In this document: piece after piece, positions 22,514 to 30,088 of the stretch
Layout of the letters: the number at the start of each line of letters is the position of its first letter
Position numbering within the stretch: position 1 is the stretch's first letter
DNA from: an uncultured Streptococcus sp.
Lineage (GTDB): Bacteria > Bacillota > Bacilli > Lactobacillales > Streptococcaceae
DNA length: 36,238 nt
Direction: 5' to 3'
Assembly (NCBI GenBank): GCA_900755085.1
Contig: CAAEFF010000126.1
Location: forward strand, 1-36,238
Translations under genes and position numbers: made by a program
Notes under the pieces: model-generated
Databases searched by the model: none
What the model saw: the letters and a program-made list of their open reading frames with translations, nothing else
What the model was told of the DNA's origin: nothing

Positions 22514-23071
22514 ATGACAAATACACGTAAACTGACCCTAGTGGCTGTTTTATCCGCTTTATCTTTTATTTTGATGTTCTATCAATTTTCTTTCTTGATA
22601 GATTTCTTCAAAATTGATTTGAGTATCATCGCCATTTTGTTGGCCTTGGTCCTATTGGATTTTAAAAGTGCCGTTTGGGTAACCTTGATCCGATCTGTTC
22701 TTAAATTAGCCCTTAATAATAAGGGGCTTGAAACCTTGATCGGATTACCAATCAATATTATTGGAGTTCTTGTTTTTGTCCTTGCTTTTGCATGGATTTG
22801 GAACAAGGAACGGACCCATGGCCGATTTGTCCTGGCTACGATTATTGGAACGATCAGTTTGAGTATCACGATGGTATTGGTGAACTATGTTTATGCAATC
22901 CCTTTGTATGCTCGCTTTATGAACTATGATATTTCGAAAACACTAGGGCTTGTCCACTATTTAGCTGCAATGGTTGCACCGTTTAACCTGATCGAAGGAG
23001 TGATTTGGGCCATCGCATTTGGATTGATCTACACTCTTTTGCAACCGATTTTGAAAAAATATGAAAAATAA
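22514..23071 (+). CDS. ribU: Riboflavin ECF transporter substrate-binding subunit
   Basis: A 185-residue membrane protein with about six hydrophobic segments: the S component of an energy-coupling-factor transporter for riboflavin. It needs the shared EcfA1-EcfA2-EcfT module, which is not in the window. RibU features are the N-terminal VAVLSALSFILMFYQF, FLIDFFKIDLSIIAILLA, and VAPFNLIEGVIWAIAF near the end. The FMN riboswitch upstream supports the substrate. GGAGGAA is 6 bases before ATG 22514. The next gene overlaps its end by 11 bp. Confidence 0.94.
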   Translation: MTNTRKLTLVAVLSALSFILMFYQFSFLIDFFKIDLSIIAILLALVLLDFKSAVWVTLIRSVLKLALNNKGLETLIGLPINIIGVLVFVLAFAWIWNKERTHGRFVLATIIGTISLSITMVLVNYVYAIPLYARFMNYDISKTLGLVHYLAAMVAPFNLIEGVIWAIAFGLIYTLLQPILKKYEK

Positions 23072-23711
23072 ACAACAACATTGGGCGAAGGCAAGCTTCG
23101 CCCTTCTCATTTTTGTCATTCTCGGGTATGTGATTCGCTTTTACCCGCAACAATTAACTGGTTTTGATAGCGCGCTTCAATCTACTATTCGAGGCGATCT
23201 GCCTGCACCACTGACAGCCTTCTTTACCAAGGTAACCCATGTCATGGATACCAAGATCATTGTCATCTGGGTGGGTCTTCTGCTAGCTGTCTTTGCCTAT
23301 AAGAAATGGTACAGCGAAGCCCTCTTTTTAGGGAGCAATCTGGTATTGACTGGTCTTTTGGTTCTTCTTCTGAAGAATATCTACCAGAGACCGAGACCAA
23401 GTATTCTTCATCTTGTAGAGGAAAAGGGCTTTTCTTTCCCGAGTGGTCATTCACTGGTGTCTACCCTTGTTTTGGGAAGCTTGATCCTCATGATCGGCCA
23501 GCATGTAAAACATAAAACAGCCCGCTATTGTCTTCAAGGCTTGCTGGTTATAGGAATTGTGACCATTGTGGTCTCCCGTATTTATGTCGGGGTCCACTAT
23601 CCATCAGACGTTCTTGGCAGTATGATTTTGGGCCTTGCTGTCTTGCAGTTTGAGTATCCCTTGTATGATCGTTTGCGGTTTCAATGGCGCTTTACAGGCA
23701 AGCAAAAATAA
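23061..23711 (+). CDS. PAP2-family membrane phosphatase
   Basis: A 216-residue membrane protein of the type 2 phosphatidic acid phosphatase family. The three catalytic signatures are complete: KNIYQRPRP (K-x6-RP), FPSGHS, and SRIYVGVHYPSD (SR-x5-H-x3-D). Six membrane segments place them on the outer face, as in undecaprenyl-diphosphate phosphatases or lipid phosphatases such as B. subtilis PgpB; the lipid substrate cannot be chosen from sequence. It starts 11 bp inside ribU, so it is translated from the riboswitch-controlled mRNA, although no link to flavin is apparent. Confidence 0.92.
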   Translation: MKNKQQHWAKASFALLIFVILGYVIRFYPQQLTGFDSALQSTIRGDLPAPLTAFFTKVTHVMDTKIIVIWVGLLLAVFAYKKWYSEALFLGSNLVLTGLLVLLLKNIYQRPRPSILHLVEEKGFSFPSGHSLVSTLVLGSLILMIGQHVKHKTARYCLQGLLVIGIVTIVVSRIYVGVHYPSDVLGSMILGLAVLQFEYPLYDRLRFQWRFTGKQK

Positions 23712-23726
23712 GTACCTACCAACTAG

Positions 23727-23762
23727 GAGTTGAACTCGCATTTTGAGTTCAACTCTTTTTTT
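23727..23762 (+). terminator. Terminator after the PAP2 gene
   Basis: GAGTTGAACTC (23727-23737) and GAGTTCAACTC (23745-23755) pair perfectly, followed by seven T. The T run directly abuts the next promoter. Confidence 0.9.
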
Positions 23763-23770
23763 GCTATAAT
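23762..23770 (+). promoter_or_regulatory. Extended -10 promoter of mnmL
   Basis: TGCTATAAT immediately follows the terminator T tract. It ends seven bases before ATG 23778, predicting a leaderless or nearly leaderless mRNA. An earlier in-frame ATG at 23769 overlaps the -10. Confidence 0.65.
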
Positions 23771-23777
23771 GAAGGGT

Positions 23778-24728
23778 ATGAAATCCTACAATACCTTGAA
23801 TGATTATTATCGAACCTTATTTGGAGAAAAGACCTTTAAAGTCCCTATTGATGCGGGATTTGATTGTCCCAATCGAGATGGAACAGTCGCCCATGGTGGC
23901 TGTACTTTTTGTACAGTCTCAGGTTCAGGAGATGCCATTGTGGCCCCAGAAGCTCCGATTCGAGAACAGTTTTACAAAGAGATTGATTTTATGCATCGGA
24001 AATGGCCAGATGTGAAGAAGTACTTAGTCTATTTTCAAAATTTCACCAATACCCACGATAAAGTGGAAGTCATTCGAGAGCGTTATGAACAGGCCATCAA
24101 TGAACCAGGAGTAGTAGGAATCAACATTGGTACGCGTCCGGATTGTTTACCAGATGAGACCTTGGCCTATCTAGCAGAGTTGACAGAGCGCATGCATGTG
24201 ACGATTGAGTTGGGACTTCAGACGACTTATGAAGCGACTTCTGAATTGATCAATCGGGCCCATAGTTATGACCTCTACGTTGAAACCGTCAAGCGGATTC
24301 GCCAACAGGTGCCGAAGGCTGAGATCGTCTCCCATTTGATTAATGGTCTACCTGGAGAAACGCATGAGATGATGGTGGAAAATGTTCGCCGTTGTGTGAC
24401 CGACAATGAGATTGATGGCATCAAGTTGCACCTCTTGCATTTGATGACCAATACACGCATGCAACGAGACTATCATGAAGGACGACTCCAACTCATGAGC
24501 CAGGAAGAATATGTCAAGATCATCTGTGACCAACTAGAGATCATCCCTAAACATATCGTGATTCACCGGATTACAGGGGATGCGCCACGGGAAATGTTGA
24601 TTGGACCTATGTGGAGCCTCAACAAATGGGAAGTTCTAAATGCCATTGAAGCGGAAATGCGGCGTCGTGGGAGTACCCAAGGATGTAAGCTAGAAGAAAA
24701 GGAGAGTGACGATGCTTCGACCACTTGA
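23778..24728 (+). CDS. mnmL: Radical SAM enzyme of tRNA mnm5s2U34 synthesis (YtqA-like)
   Basis: A 316-residue radical-SAM protein of the TIGR01212/YhcC-YtqA family. The iron-sulfur ligands are in CPNRDGTVAHGGCTFC, an atypical spacing characteristic of the family, with C-x2-C at its end. VVGINIGTRPDCLP and ELGLQTTYE follow within the SAM barrel. In Bacillus and Streptococcus the YtqA/YtqB pair, renamed MnmL/MnmM, completes the 5-methylaminomethyl-2-thiouridine wobble modification: MnmL converts the carboxymethylaminomethyl group to aminomethyl, then MnmM methylates it. The adjacent mnmM supports this. Start ATG 23778 (MKSYNTLNDY) fits family alignments. Confidence 0.87.
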   Translation: MKSYNTLNDYYRTLFGEKTFKVPIDAGFDCPNRDGTVAHGGCTFCTVSGSGDAIVAPEAPIREQFYKEIDFMHRKWPDVKKYLVYFQNFTNTHDKVEVIRERYEQAINEPGVVGINIGTRPDCLPDETLAYLAELTERMHVTIELGLQTTYEATSELINRAHSYDLYVETVKRIRQQVPKAEIVSHLINGLPGETHEMMVENVRRCVTDNEIDGIKLHLLHLMTNTRMQRDYHEGRLQLMSQEEYVKIICDQLEIIPKHIVIHRITGDAPREMLIGPMWSLNKWEVLNAIEAEMRRRGSTQGCKLEEKESDDASTT

Positions 24729-25269
24729 AATGGCCCATCAATTTTTAGCAGAAGTCATCACCAAAGAAGATGTGGTGGTGGATGCGACCATGGGAAATGG
24801 GCATGATACGGCCTTTTTAGCCCAACTAGCAGGCCGGGTCTATGCCTTTGATATCCAAGAGCAGGCCCTTGTAAATACCCAAGAAAGATTGGAAAAGTTG
24901 GGGCTTCAACATGTCCAGTTGATTTTGGATGGCCACCAGCATGTGGATCAATATGTGGAGACCCTCAAAGCAGCGATTTTCAATCTAGGCTATCTACCAG
25001 CTGCGGATAAATCAGTCATTACCCTGCCAGCTACTACGATTGAAGCGATGGAGAAAATCTGTGCTCGCCTAGAAAAAGGTGGACGAATGGCTATTATGAT
25101 CTATTATGATCATGAGGGAGGAGACATCGAGCGTGATGCAGTGCTGGACTTTGTTAGTCAGCTTCCTCAAAAAGACTATACAGCGACCATCTACCGGACA
25201 CTGAATCAAGTGAATCAGCCACCGTTTTTGGTCATGATCGAAAAATTAGAAAGCTATCGTCATGGATAA
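24712..25269 (+). CDS. mnmM: tRNA nm5(s2)U34 methyltransferase (YtqB-like)
   Basis: A 185-residue class I methyltransferase, formerly the rRNA methyltransferase-like YtqB family. The SAM-binding motif is VVDATMGNGHDTAFLAQLAG, followed by the acidic end of strand 2 (YAFDIQEQA) and LGYLPAADKSVITLP. MnmM converts nm5(s2)U34 to mnm5(s2)U34 in tRNA. GGAGAG lies about 6 bases before ATG 24712; the GTG two codons earlier falls on that site. It overlaps mnmL by 17 bp, so the two steps of the pathway are coupled. Confidence 0.88.
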   Translation: MLRPLEMAHQFLAEVITKEDVVVDATMGNGHDTAFLAQLAGRVYAFDIQEQALVNTQERLEKLGLQHVQLILDGHQHVDQYVETLKAAIFNLGYLPAADKSVITLPATTIEAMEKICARLEKGGRMAIMIYYDHEGGDIERDAVLDFVSQLPQKDYTATIYRTLNQVNQPPFLVMIEKLESYRHG

Positions 25270-25516
25270 AGAATATTTAAAGAATAAAATCGAAGGATTG
25301 AGACATCATTTTGTTGAATCAACCATCCACGAGCGTGCTATAGGTTTTTATGATGAAGCCCATATGACCAAAAAGATGCTCAAAATAAAAAAGAAATTGG
25401 TTTCGCTTGAGATGGAACGGTGCCAAAAGAAGATTGAGCACAAGGATGTAACCAAGACTGATCAAAAGATTGCGGAGTTAAAACAGCAATTTGAGACCTG
25501 CTGCCAAGAACGCTAG
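25262..25516 (+). CDS. Small hypothetical protein coupled to mnmM
   Basis: An 84-residue protein I do not recognise. It is highly charged (K, E, H, D), with no membrane segment, and is predicted to be largely helical, possibly a coiled coil from about residue 35 onward (KKMLKIKKKLVSLEMERCQK and TDQKIAELKQQFETC). Two Cys near the C terminus (CCQER) are noticeable. It starts 8 bp inside mnmM and ends 12 bp before the antiporter gene, so it is very likely cotranscribed. A supporting role in tRNA modification would be a guess. Confidence 0.75.
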   Translation: MDKEYLKNKIEGLRHHFVESTIHERAIGFYDEAHMTKKMLKIKKKLVSLEMERCQKKIEHKDVTKTDQKIAELKQQFETCCQER

Positions 25517-25528
25517 GGAGGGAGGAAG

Positions 25529-27583
25529 ATGGAATTACTCCTTTATGCAGTGATCTTCTCGATGATCTTGATTGTCTCAAATGTCACCAATAAACTTGTG
25601 CCGAGCCTTCCTCTGCCTTTGATTCAAATCTTACTAGGGATCGTTTGGGCCCTCTTTGTCCCAGAAGAAAATTTTCATCTAGATACAGAGCTCTTTTTGG
25701 CCTTGGTCATTGGCCCTCTTTTATTTCGAGAAGCAGAAGAAGCAGATATTACTTCCGTCTTAAAGCACTGGCGGATCATCCTTTATTTGATTTTTCCAGT
25801 GATTTTTATCTCAACCATTAGTTTGGGCTGGGCAGCTCACTCCTTGTGGCTGAGCCTTCCTTTAGCAGCCTGTATGGCCGTAGGGGCAGCTCTAGGTCCA
25901 ACAGACTTAGTAGCCTTTGCTTCCCTGTCTGAGCGCTTTACCTTTCCAAAGCGGGTTTCGAATATCTTAAAAGGAGAAGGCTTACTAAATGATGCCTCAG
26001 GTCTAGTTGCCTTTCGAGTGGCCTTGGCAGCCCTTGCAACCGGAAGTTTCTCCCTTGGAGAGGCAGGGATTTCCTTAGGAATCTCCATTATAGGAGGATT
26101 TGCAGTGGGAATCGTGACGGCCTTTGTGAACCGTTGGCTGCAAAAATTGCTCTTGAGTGTTCGCGCCAGTGATATTGCCAGTGAATTGTTATTGGAACTG
26201 AGTCTCCCATTGTTGACCTTCTTCCTAGCAGAAGAACTCCATGTCTCTGGTATCATTGCAGTAGTTGTGTCAGGGATCCTAAAAGCCAGTCGCTTTAAGC
26301 ACATTACCCTCCTTGAAGCGCGGGTGGATACTGTGAGCCATACTGTCTGGAATACGGTCAACTTTATCTTAAATGGCTCGGTCTTTGTCATCTTAGGAAT
26401 GGAATTGGAAATGATTGCCAAGCCCATCTTAAGCAGTCCCATTTACAATAATCTTCTTTTAGTTGTTTCTGTCTTTCTGTTGACAGCCTTACTCTTCTTG
26501 ATTCGTTTTGTCATGGTTTACCTCTTTTATTGGTTCCGAACGGTTCGACTAAAAAAATCGTTGAGAAATTATCTAAAAGATGCCTTATTGCTGACTTTTT
26601 CGGGTGTGAAGGGAACAGTTTCAATTGCGACGATTCTTTTGATTCCAACCAAGATCGAAAAAGAATACCCCGTCCTCCTCTTTTTAGTGGCAGGAGTTAC
26701 CCTTGTCAGCTTTATTGCTGGCTTAGTGGTACTTCCAAAATTATCAGAAGACAAGGAAGAAACCAATGACTACCTGATGCAGATCGCGATTTTAAATGAT
26801 GTCGTCATGGAGTTAGAAGCAGAACTAAAAAATAGCAAGCACAAGGGTCCCTTGTATGCGGCGATTGATAATTATCATGGTCGCATAGAAAACTTAATTC
26901 TAGGCCAAGAAAACAGGCTCATTCAAAAGGACTGGGAACAATTGAAGCTCCTGATTTTGAGTATTGAAAGTGACGGCTTGGAACAAGCCTACGAAGAAGG
27001 GAAGATTCGAGAGCGGGGCTACCGCGTCTACCAACGCTATCTTCACAATATGGAACAACGTGTCAATCGCAATCTCTCGTCTCGCTTAACCTATTATTTC
27101 TTGGTCTCCTTCCGACTTTTGCGTTTGTTGGGACATGAAATTGTCACATTTGGATCTGGGTTTAGGAATTGGTGGAAACACGAAGATCGACAACTAGAAG
27201 CCATTGATTATGATCAGATTGCGGCTCTTTATTTGGCCAATACAGAAATCATCATTGAAAGTCTAGAAGACCTTAAGGGTGTCTATCGGAGTAGTCTCAT
27301 CTCTTACCTCCAGGAATCTCGTCTGAGAGAAACAGCTATTATTTCTAGCGGAGCTTTTGTCGAGCGGGTTATTAACCGAATGAAGCCAAATAATATCGAT
27401 GAAATGTTGAGAGGCTATTATCTTGAACGTAAGATCATTTTTGAATACGAGGCGGGACACCTGATTACCGCTAAGCAAGCGCGCCGTATGCGACAAAATG
27501 TCAATGAATTAGAAAGCTATTCCCTAAGAGAAAGTGCCAATACCCTTCCATACGATATGATCGAGTATGCACAAAACCGATAA
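25529..27583 (+). CDS. CPA1-family Na+(K+)/H+ antiporter
   Basis: A 684-residue NhaP-type cation/proton antiporter. The first ~405 residues hold about 12 membrane segments with the family motifs GALGPTDLVAF, the ion-binding ND pair in EGLLNDASGLVAF, and GVKGTVSIATILLIP. The last ~280 residues are a soluble, helical, charged cytoplasmic tail (MQIAILNDVVMELEAELK onward) that likely regulates transport. Exchange of sodium or potassium for protons supports pH and salt homeostasis; specificity is not readable. GGGAGGGAGG gives a strong ribosome-binding site. The structured repeat follows its terminator. Confidence 0.92.
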   Translation: MELLLYAVIFSMILIVSNVTNKLVPSLPLPLIQILLGIVWALFVPEENFHLDTELFLALVIGPLLFREAEEADITSVLKHWRIILYLIFPVIFISTISLGWAAHSLWLSLPLAACMAVGAALGPTDLVAFASLSERFTFPKRVSNILKGEGLLNDASGLVAFRVALAALATGSFSLGEAGISLGISIIGGFAVGIVTAFVNRWLQKLLLSVRASDIASELLLELSLPLLTFFLAEELHVSGIIAVVVSGILKASRFKHITLLEARVDTVSHTVWNTVNFILNGSVFVILGMELEMIAKPILSSPIYNNLLLVVSVFLLTALLFLIRFVMVYLFYWFRTVRLKKSLRNYLKDALLLTFSGVKGTVSIATILLIPTKIEKEYPVLLFLVAGVTLVSFIAGLVVLPKLSEDKEETNDYLMQIAILNDVVMELEAELKNSKHKGPLYAAIDNYHGRIENLILGQENRLIQKDWEQLKLLILSIESDGLEQAYEEGKIRERGYRVYQRYLHNMEQRVNRNLSSRLTYYFLVSFRLLRLLGHEIVTFGSGFRNWWKHEDRQLEAIDYDQIAALYLANTEIIIESLEDLKGVYRSSLISYLQESRLRETAIISSGAFVERVINRMKPNNIDEMLRGYYLERKIIFEYEAGHLITAKQARRMRQNVNELESYSLRESANTLPYDMIEYAQNR

Positions 27584-27593
27584 GCGTAAAAGT

Positions 27594-27625
27594 AAAAGTG
27601 CTAAGAAGGATATCTTAGCACTTTT
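27594..27625 (+). terminator. Antiporter terminator (left copy of a duplicated hairpin)
   Basis: AAAAGTGCTAAGA (27594-27606) and TCTTAGCACTTTT (27613-27625) pair perfectly. Both arms recur at 27909-27939 with a different loop. Confidence 0.85.
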
Positions 27626-27874
27626 CAGATTGGGGACAAAGTTATCTTAAAAACTTTCCTTAAGTGAGTACGGACGTTAGGTGAAATTATCCAGTGGATG
27701 ATTTCAGCAATCCAAGAAGTTCCATGACTAATTATTGAGCCTAAGGTCTCAATAATTCCGAGTGCCTGAAACAATAACGTTTCAGGCACTTTTCTCACAG
27801 CGGAATGTTTCGGTATTTTCTTGAATCGATTGAAAAATTGGAACTCATTTTTATTTTTTGCAAAATCGCTTAAC
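27626..27874 (+). repeat. Structured intergenic repeat, copy 2
   Basis: About 249 bp starting CAGATTGGGGACAAAGT, homologous to 7066-7290. Hairpins: TGAAATTATCCA/TGGATGATTTCA (27682-27706; replaces the first hairpin of copy 1 and is unrelated in sequence), AATTATTGAGCC/GGTCTCAATAATT with loop TAA (27730-27757), and AGTGCCTGAAAC/GTTTCAGGCACT with TTT (27761-27793). It lies between convergent genes and is flanked by duplicated terminator hairpins. I see no conserved coding frame. The 27875-27908 stretch after it holds ACTTTAAAGT and GTAG-TTTGT-CTAC. Confidence 0.8.
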
Positions 27875-27908
27875 TTATTTTACTTTAAAGTAGTTTGTCT
27901 ACGTTCTG

Positions 27909-27940
27909 AAAGTGCTAAGATGAAAATCTTAGCACTTTTT
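27909..27940. terminator. Right copy of the hairpin; terminator of the ABC ATPase gene
   Basis: AAAGTGCTAAGAT (27909-27921) with ATCTTAGCACTTT (27926-27938), loop GAAA, T tract on the plus strand. It lies four bases past the minus-strand ABC gene stop and can also serve that gene. Confidence 0.85.
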
Positions 27941-27943
27941 GAT

Positions 27944-28750
27944 TTATTCATGGTCTTTTGTGTGTCTGATTTCTGGTTTGACAAAGAGTCGCTCGTCACC
28001 CAGATCAATAAGGGATACTGGTACTTCATAAAATTTGCTAAGGACATGGGGAGTTAGGATCTTTTCCTTTGGCCCTTCTTCGACCACTTGACCATGTTTG
28101 AGCAGGAGCACATGGGTCATATCTTTTGTAATTTCCTCTGCATGGTGGGTGACGTAGATCATGGTTGGTGCGTGGTCCAGTTGTTTGATATGATGGATCT
28201 GACGGAGGAGTTTTTCTCTGGCAAAGAGATCCAATCCGCTTGAAGCTTCGTCAAAGATGATCAGATCTGGCTGGTCCATGAGGCTTCGTGCAATGAGGAC
28301 CGTCTGTTTTTCTCCCTGGGAGAGCTCCTGGTATTTGCGACCGATCAAAGAGCTAGCCCCAATCGAAGTCAGCATATCCCGTGCCCAGTTTAGTTCTTCC
28401 TCCCCGTATGCAGCATATAAAATACTACTCTTGTATTGACCTGTTAGGACAATTTGTTCTGTCAAAAAATGCTCTGGCAGTTTTTCTGAAATAAAGGAGC
28501 TAACGATCCCAATACGTTTGCGCAACTCAGGGATGCCTCCTTCTCCAAAGCGAGTTCCAAGGACAGTGACCTGGCCAGAACTAGCCCAGTATTCAGACAT
28601 GAGAAGTTTGAGGAGGGTCGATTTTCCTGCCCCATTGAGACCTAAAATCGCCCAGCATTCATTTTCTTTCACTTGCCAGTTAATATCTTTTAAAAGGGCT
28701 TTTCCATTGCGGATCAAATTGACGTCTTGTAGTTCAATCAAATTATTCAT
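27944..28750 (-). CDS. Orphan ABC transporter ATP-binding protein (YlmA-like)
   Basis: A 268-residue single ABC ATPase. Walker A is LGLNGAGKST (about residues 36-45), the signature is ELSQGEKQT, Walker B is DLIIFDEASSG and the switch His is in VTHHAEEI. The signature has SQGE instead of SGGQ, as in YlmA and other stand-alone ATPases. No permease or binding protein is adjacent, so either it pairs with a distant permease or it is not a transporter. AAGGATGAAG precedes ATG 28750. Its promoter is back-to-back with that of the AI-2E-family gene. Confidence 0.88.
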   Translation of the reverse strand: MNNLIELQDVNLIRNGKALLKDINWQVKENECWAILGLNGAGKSTLLKLLMSEYWASSGQVTVLGTRFGEGGIPELRKRIGIVSSFISEKLPEHFLTEQIVLTGQYKSSILYAAYGEEELNWARDMLTSIGASSLIGRKYQELSQGEKQTVLIARSLMDQPDLIIFDEASSGLDLFAREKLLRQIHHIKQLDHAPTMIYVTHHAEEITKDMTHVLLLKHGQVVEEGPKEKILTPHVLSKFYEVPVSLIDLGDERLFVKPEIRHTKDHE

Positions 28751-28778
28751 AACTTCATCCTTTTGATTAAAATCCCCT

Positions 28779-28807
28779 CTATTCTAACATAAAATATGGT
28801 AGAATAG
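28779..28807. promoter_or_regulatory. Back-to-back divergent promoters forming an inverted repeat
   Basis: CTATTCTA (28779-28786) and TAGAATAG (28800-28807) are mirror copies with a 13-base spacer. Each half is an extended -10 (TGGTAGAAT rightwards, TGTTAGAAT leftwards), serving the permease gene and the ABC ATPase gene. The two -10 boxes face outwards with their -35 regions crossing. Confidence 0.55.
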
Positions 28808-28824
28808 AAAACAGGAGGTAAGGA

Positions 28825-29952
28825 ATGTTTCGAAATAGTAAATTGTTATTCTGGACATGTGAGATTTTATTATTAACGGTGATTTTCTATATTTGGAAAT
28901 CAATGGGGACTTTAATTTCTCCATTTGTATCTGTTCTGAATACCATCCTCTTACCATTTTTAATTGCAGGTTTTTTATATTACATTACCAATCCGATTGT
29001 TGAATTGTTGGAAAAACACTTAAAAATCAAGCGTGTGTTTGGCATTTTGATCACTCTAGTCCTCTTGTTTGGGATCATTGGCTTAGGGATCTTTTATCTG
29101 CTCCCCATCTTGATCAATCAGTTAACCAGCTTGATCAATTCAACTCAAGGGCTCTACTGGGAAGTTCAAAGTCTGGTTCGAAAACTTTCGACCAATCCTT
29201 TGTTCCAGAATGTAAATATCCAATCGACGATTCAACAGTTGAATCTCTCTTATATGGATATCCTACAAAATCTCTTAAATAGTGTGACCAACAGTTTGGG
29301 AAGTGTGGTCAATACCATCGTCAATACGGTCTTTATTTTGATCATGACCCCGGTCTTCTTGGTTTATTTCTTGATTGATGGCAAGAAGTTGTTGCCCATG
29401 TTAGAGCGGACCATTTTACGCAATGACAAACTCCACATCTCAAGCCTCTTGGTTAGTTTGAATGAAACGGTCTCTCGCTATATTAGTGGGATTTCGATCG
29501 ATGCCTTGATCATTGGAACTCTAGCCTACATTGGCTATAGTTTTATTGGATTGAAGTATGCTTTGGTCTTTGCCATTTTTTCTGGATTGGCCAACTTGAT
29601 TCCCTATGTAGGACCAACTATCGGGTTGATTCCGATGGTCATCACATATGCTTTTACCGATATAGATATGATGATCAAAGCAGTCATTTACATGTTGATT
29701 ATCCAGCAGATCGATGGAAATATTCTGTATCCGCGTATCGTTGGAGGCGTGATGAAGGTTCACCCGATTACCATTATGGTTCTCTTATTGCTCTCAAGTA
29801 ATATCTACGGAATTATCGGAATGGTCGTTGCGATTCCAGTCTATTCGATTGGGAAAGAAATTGTAAAATTCTTGGCCAATCTTTATGATAACCACCGTGC
29901 TGCGAAGGAGCAGAAGAAAAAAGAAGAATTTGGAATCATTAATAAATCTTAG
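28825..29952 (+). CDS. AI-2E family (PF01594) transporter
   Basis: A 375-residue membrane protein of the AI-2E/YdiK-YhhT permease family, with about seven to eight hydrophobic segments. Family landmarks are LPFLIAGFLYYITNPIVE near residue 50, LIGTLAYIGYSFIGLKYALV, and ANLIPYVGPTIGLIPMVI followed by IVGGVMKVHPITIMVLLL. Members include autoinducer-2 exporters but also Na+/H+ antiporters and peptide-related exporters, so substrate is open. ACAGGAGGTAAGG gives a strong ribosome-binding site. The C-terminal tail is charged (AAKEQKKKEEFG). A terminator follows. Confidence 0.9.
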   Translation: MFRNSKLLFWTCEILLLTVIFYIWKSMGTLISPFVSVLNTILLPFLIAGFLYYITNPIVELLEKHLKIKRVFGILITLVLLFGIIGLGIFYLLPILINQLTSLINSTQGLYWEVQSLVRKLSTNPLFQNVNIQSTIQQLNLSYMDILQNLLNSVTNSLGSVVNTIVNTVFILIMTPVFLVYFLIDGKKLLPMLERTILRNDKLHISSLLVSLNETVSRYISGISIDALIIGTLAYIGYSFIGLKYALVFAIFSGLANLIPYVGPTIGLIPMVITYAFTDIDMMIKAVIYMLIIQQIDGNILYPRIVGGVMKVHPITIMVLLLLSSNIYGIIGMVVAIPVYSIGKEIVKFLANLYDNHRAAKEQKKKEEFGIINKS

Positions 29953-29987
29953 ACTCTAGCGCCTATATGGGCCTTGGAGTCTTTTTT
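29951..29987 (+). terminator. Terminator after the AI-2E-family gene
   Basis: AGACTC (29951-29956) with GAGTCT (29977-29982), additional inner pairing of GCC with GGC, then T6. Confidence 0.75.
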
Positions 29988-30039
29988 GTACATTTTTTTG
30001 GAAAAATACCGTAAAAAAGTCAACAAGTGTTATAAAATG

Positions 30040-30048
30040 TGTTAGAAT
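30040..30048 (+). promoter_or_regulatory. Extended -10 promoter of the Mga-like gene
   Basis: TGTTAGAAT is an extended -10. A weak -35 (TCAACA, 30020-30025) is 17 bases upstream. The leader is about 35 nt. Confidence 0.55.
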
Positions 30049-30088
30049 ATAAGTGATTTTGAAAGAAAATAGGAAAAGGTAAGAAAAG

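Noticed and set aside
25837..26442. 201-codon open frame on the minus strand inside the antiporter gene
   Set aside because: Antisense shadow of strongly supported membrane-protein coding sequence; lysine/arginine/serine-rich composition with no motif and no ribosome-binding site.
27821..28057. 78-codon frame on the plus strand across the repeat end and the ABC ATPase gene
   Set aside because: It crosses a terminator hairpin, has no ribosome-binding site and overlaps the well-supported minus-strand ABC gene.
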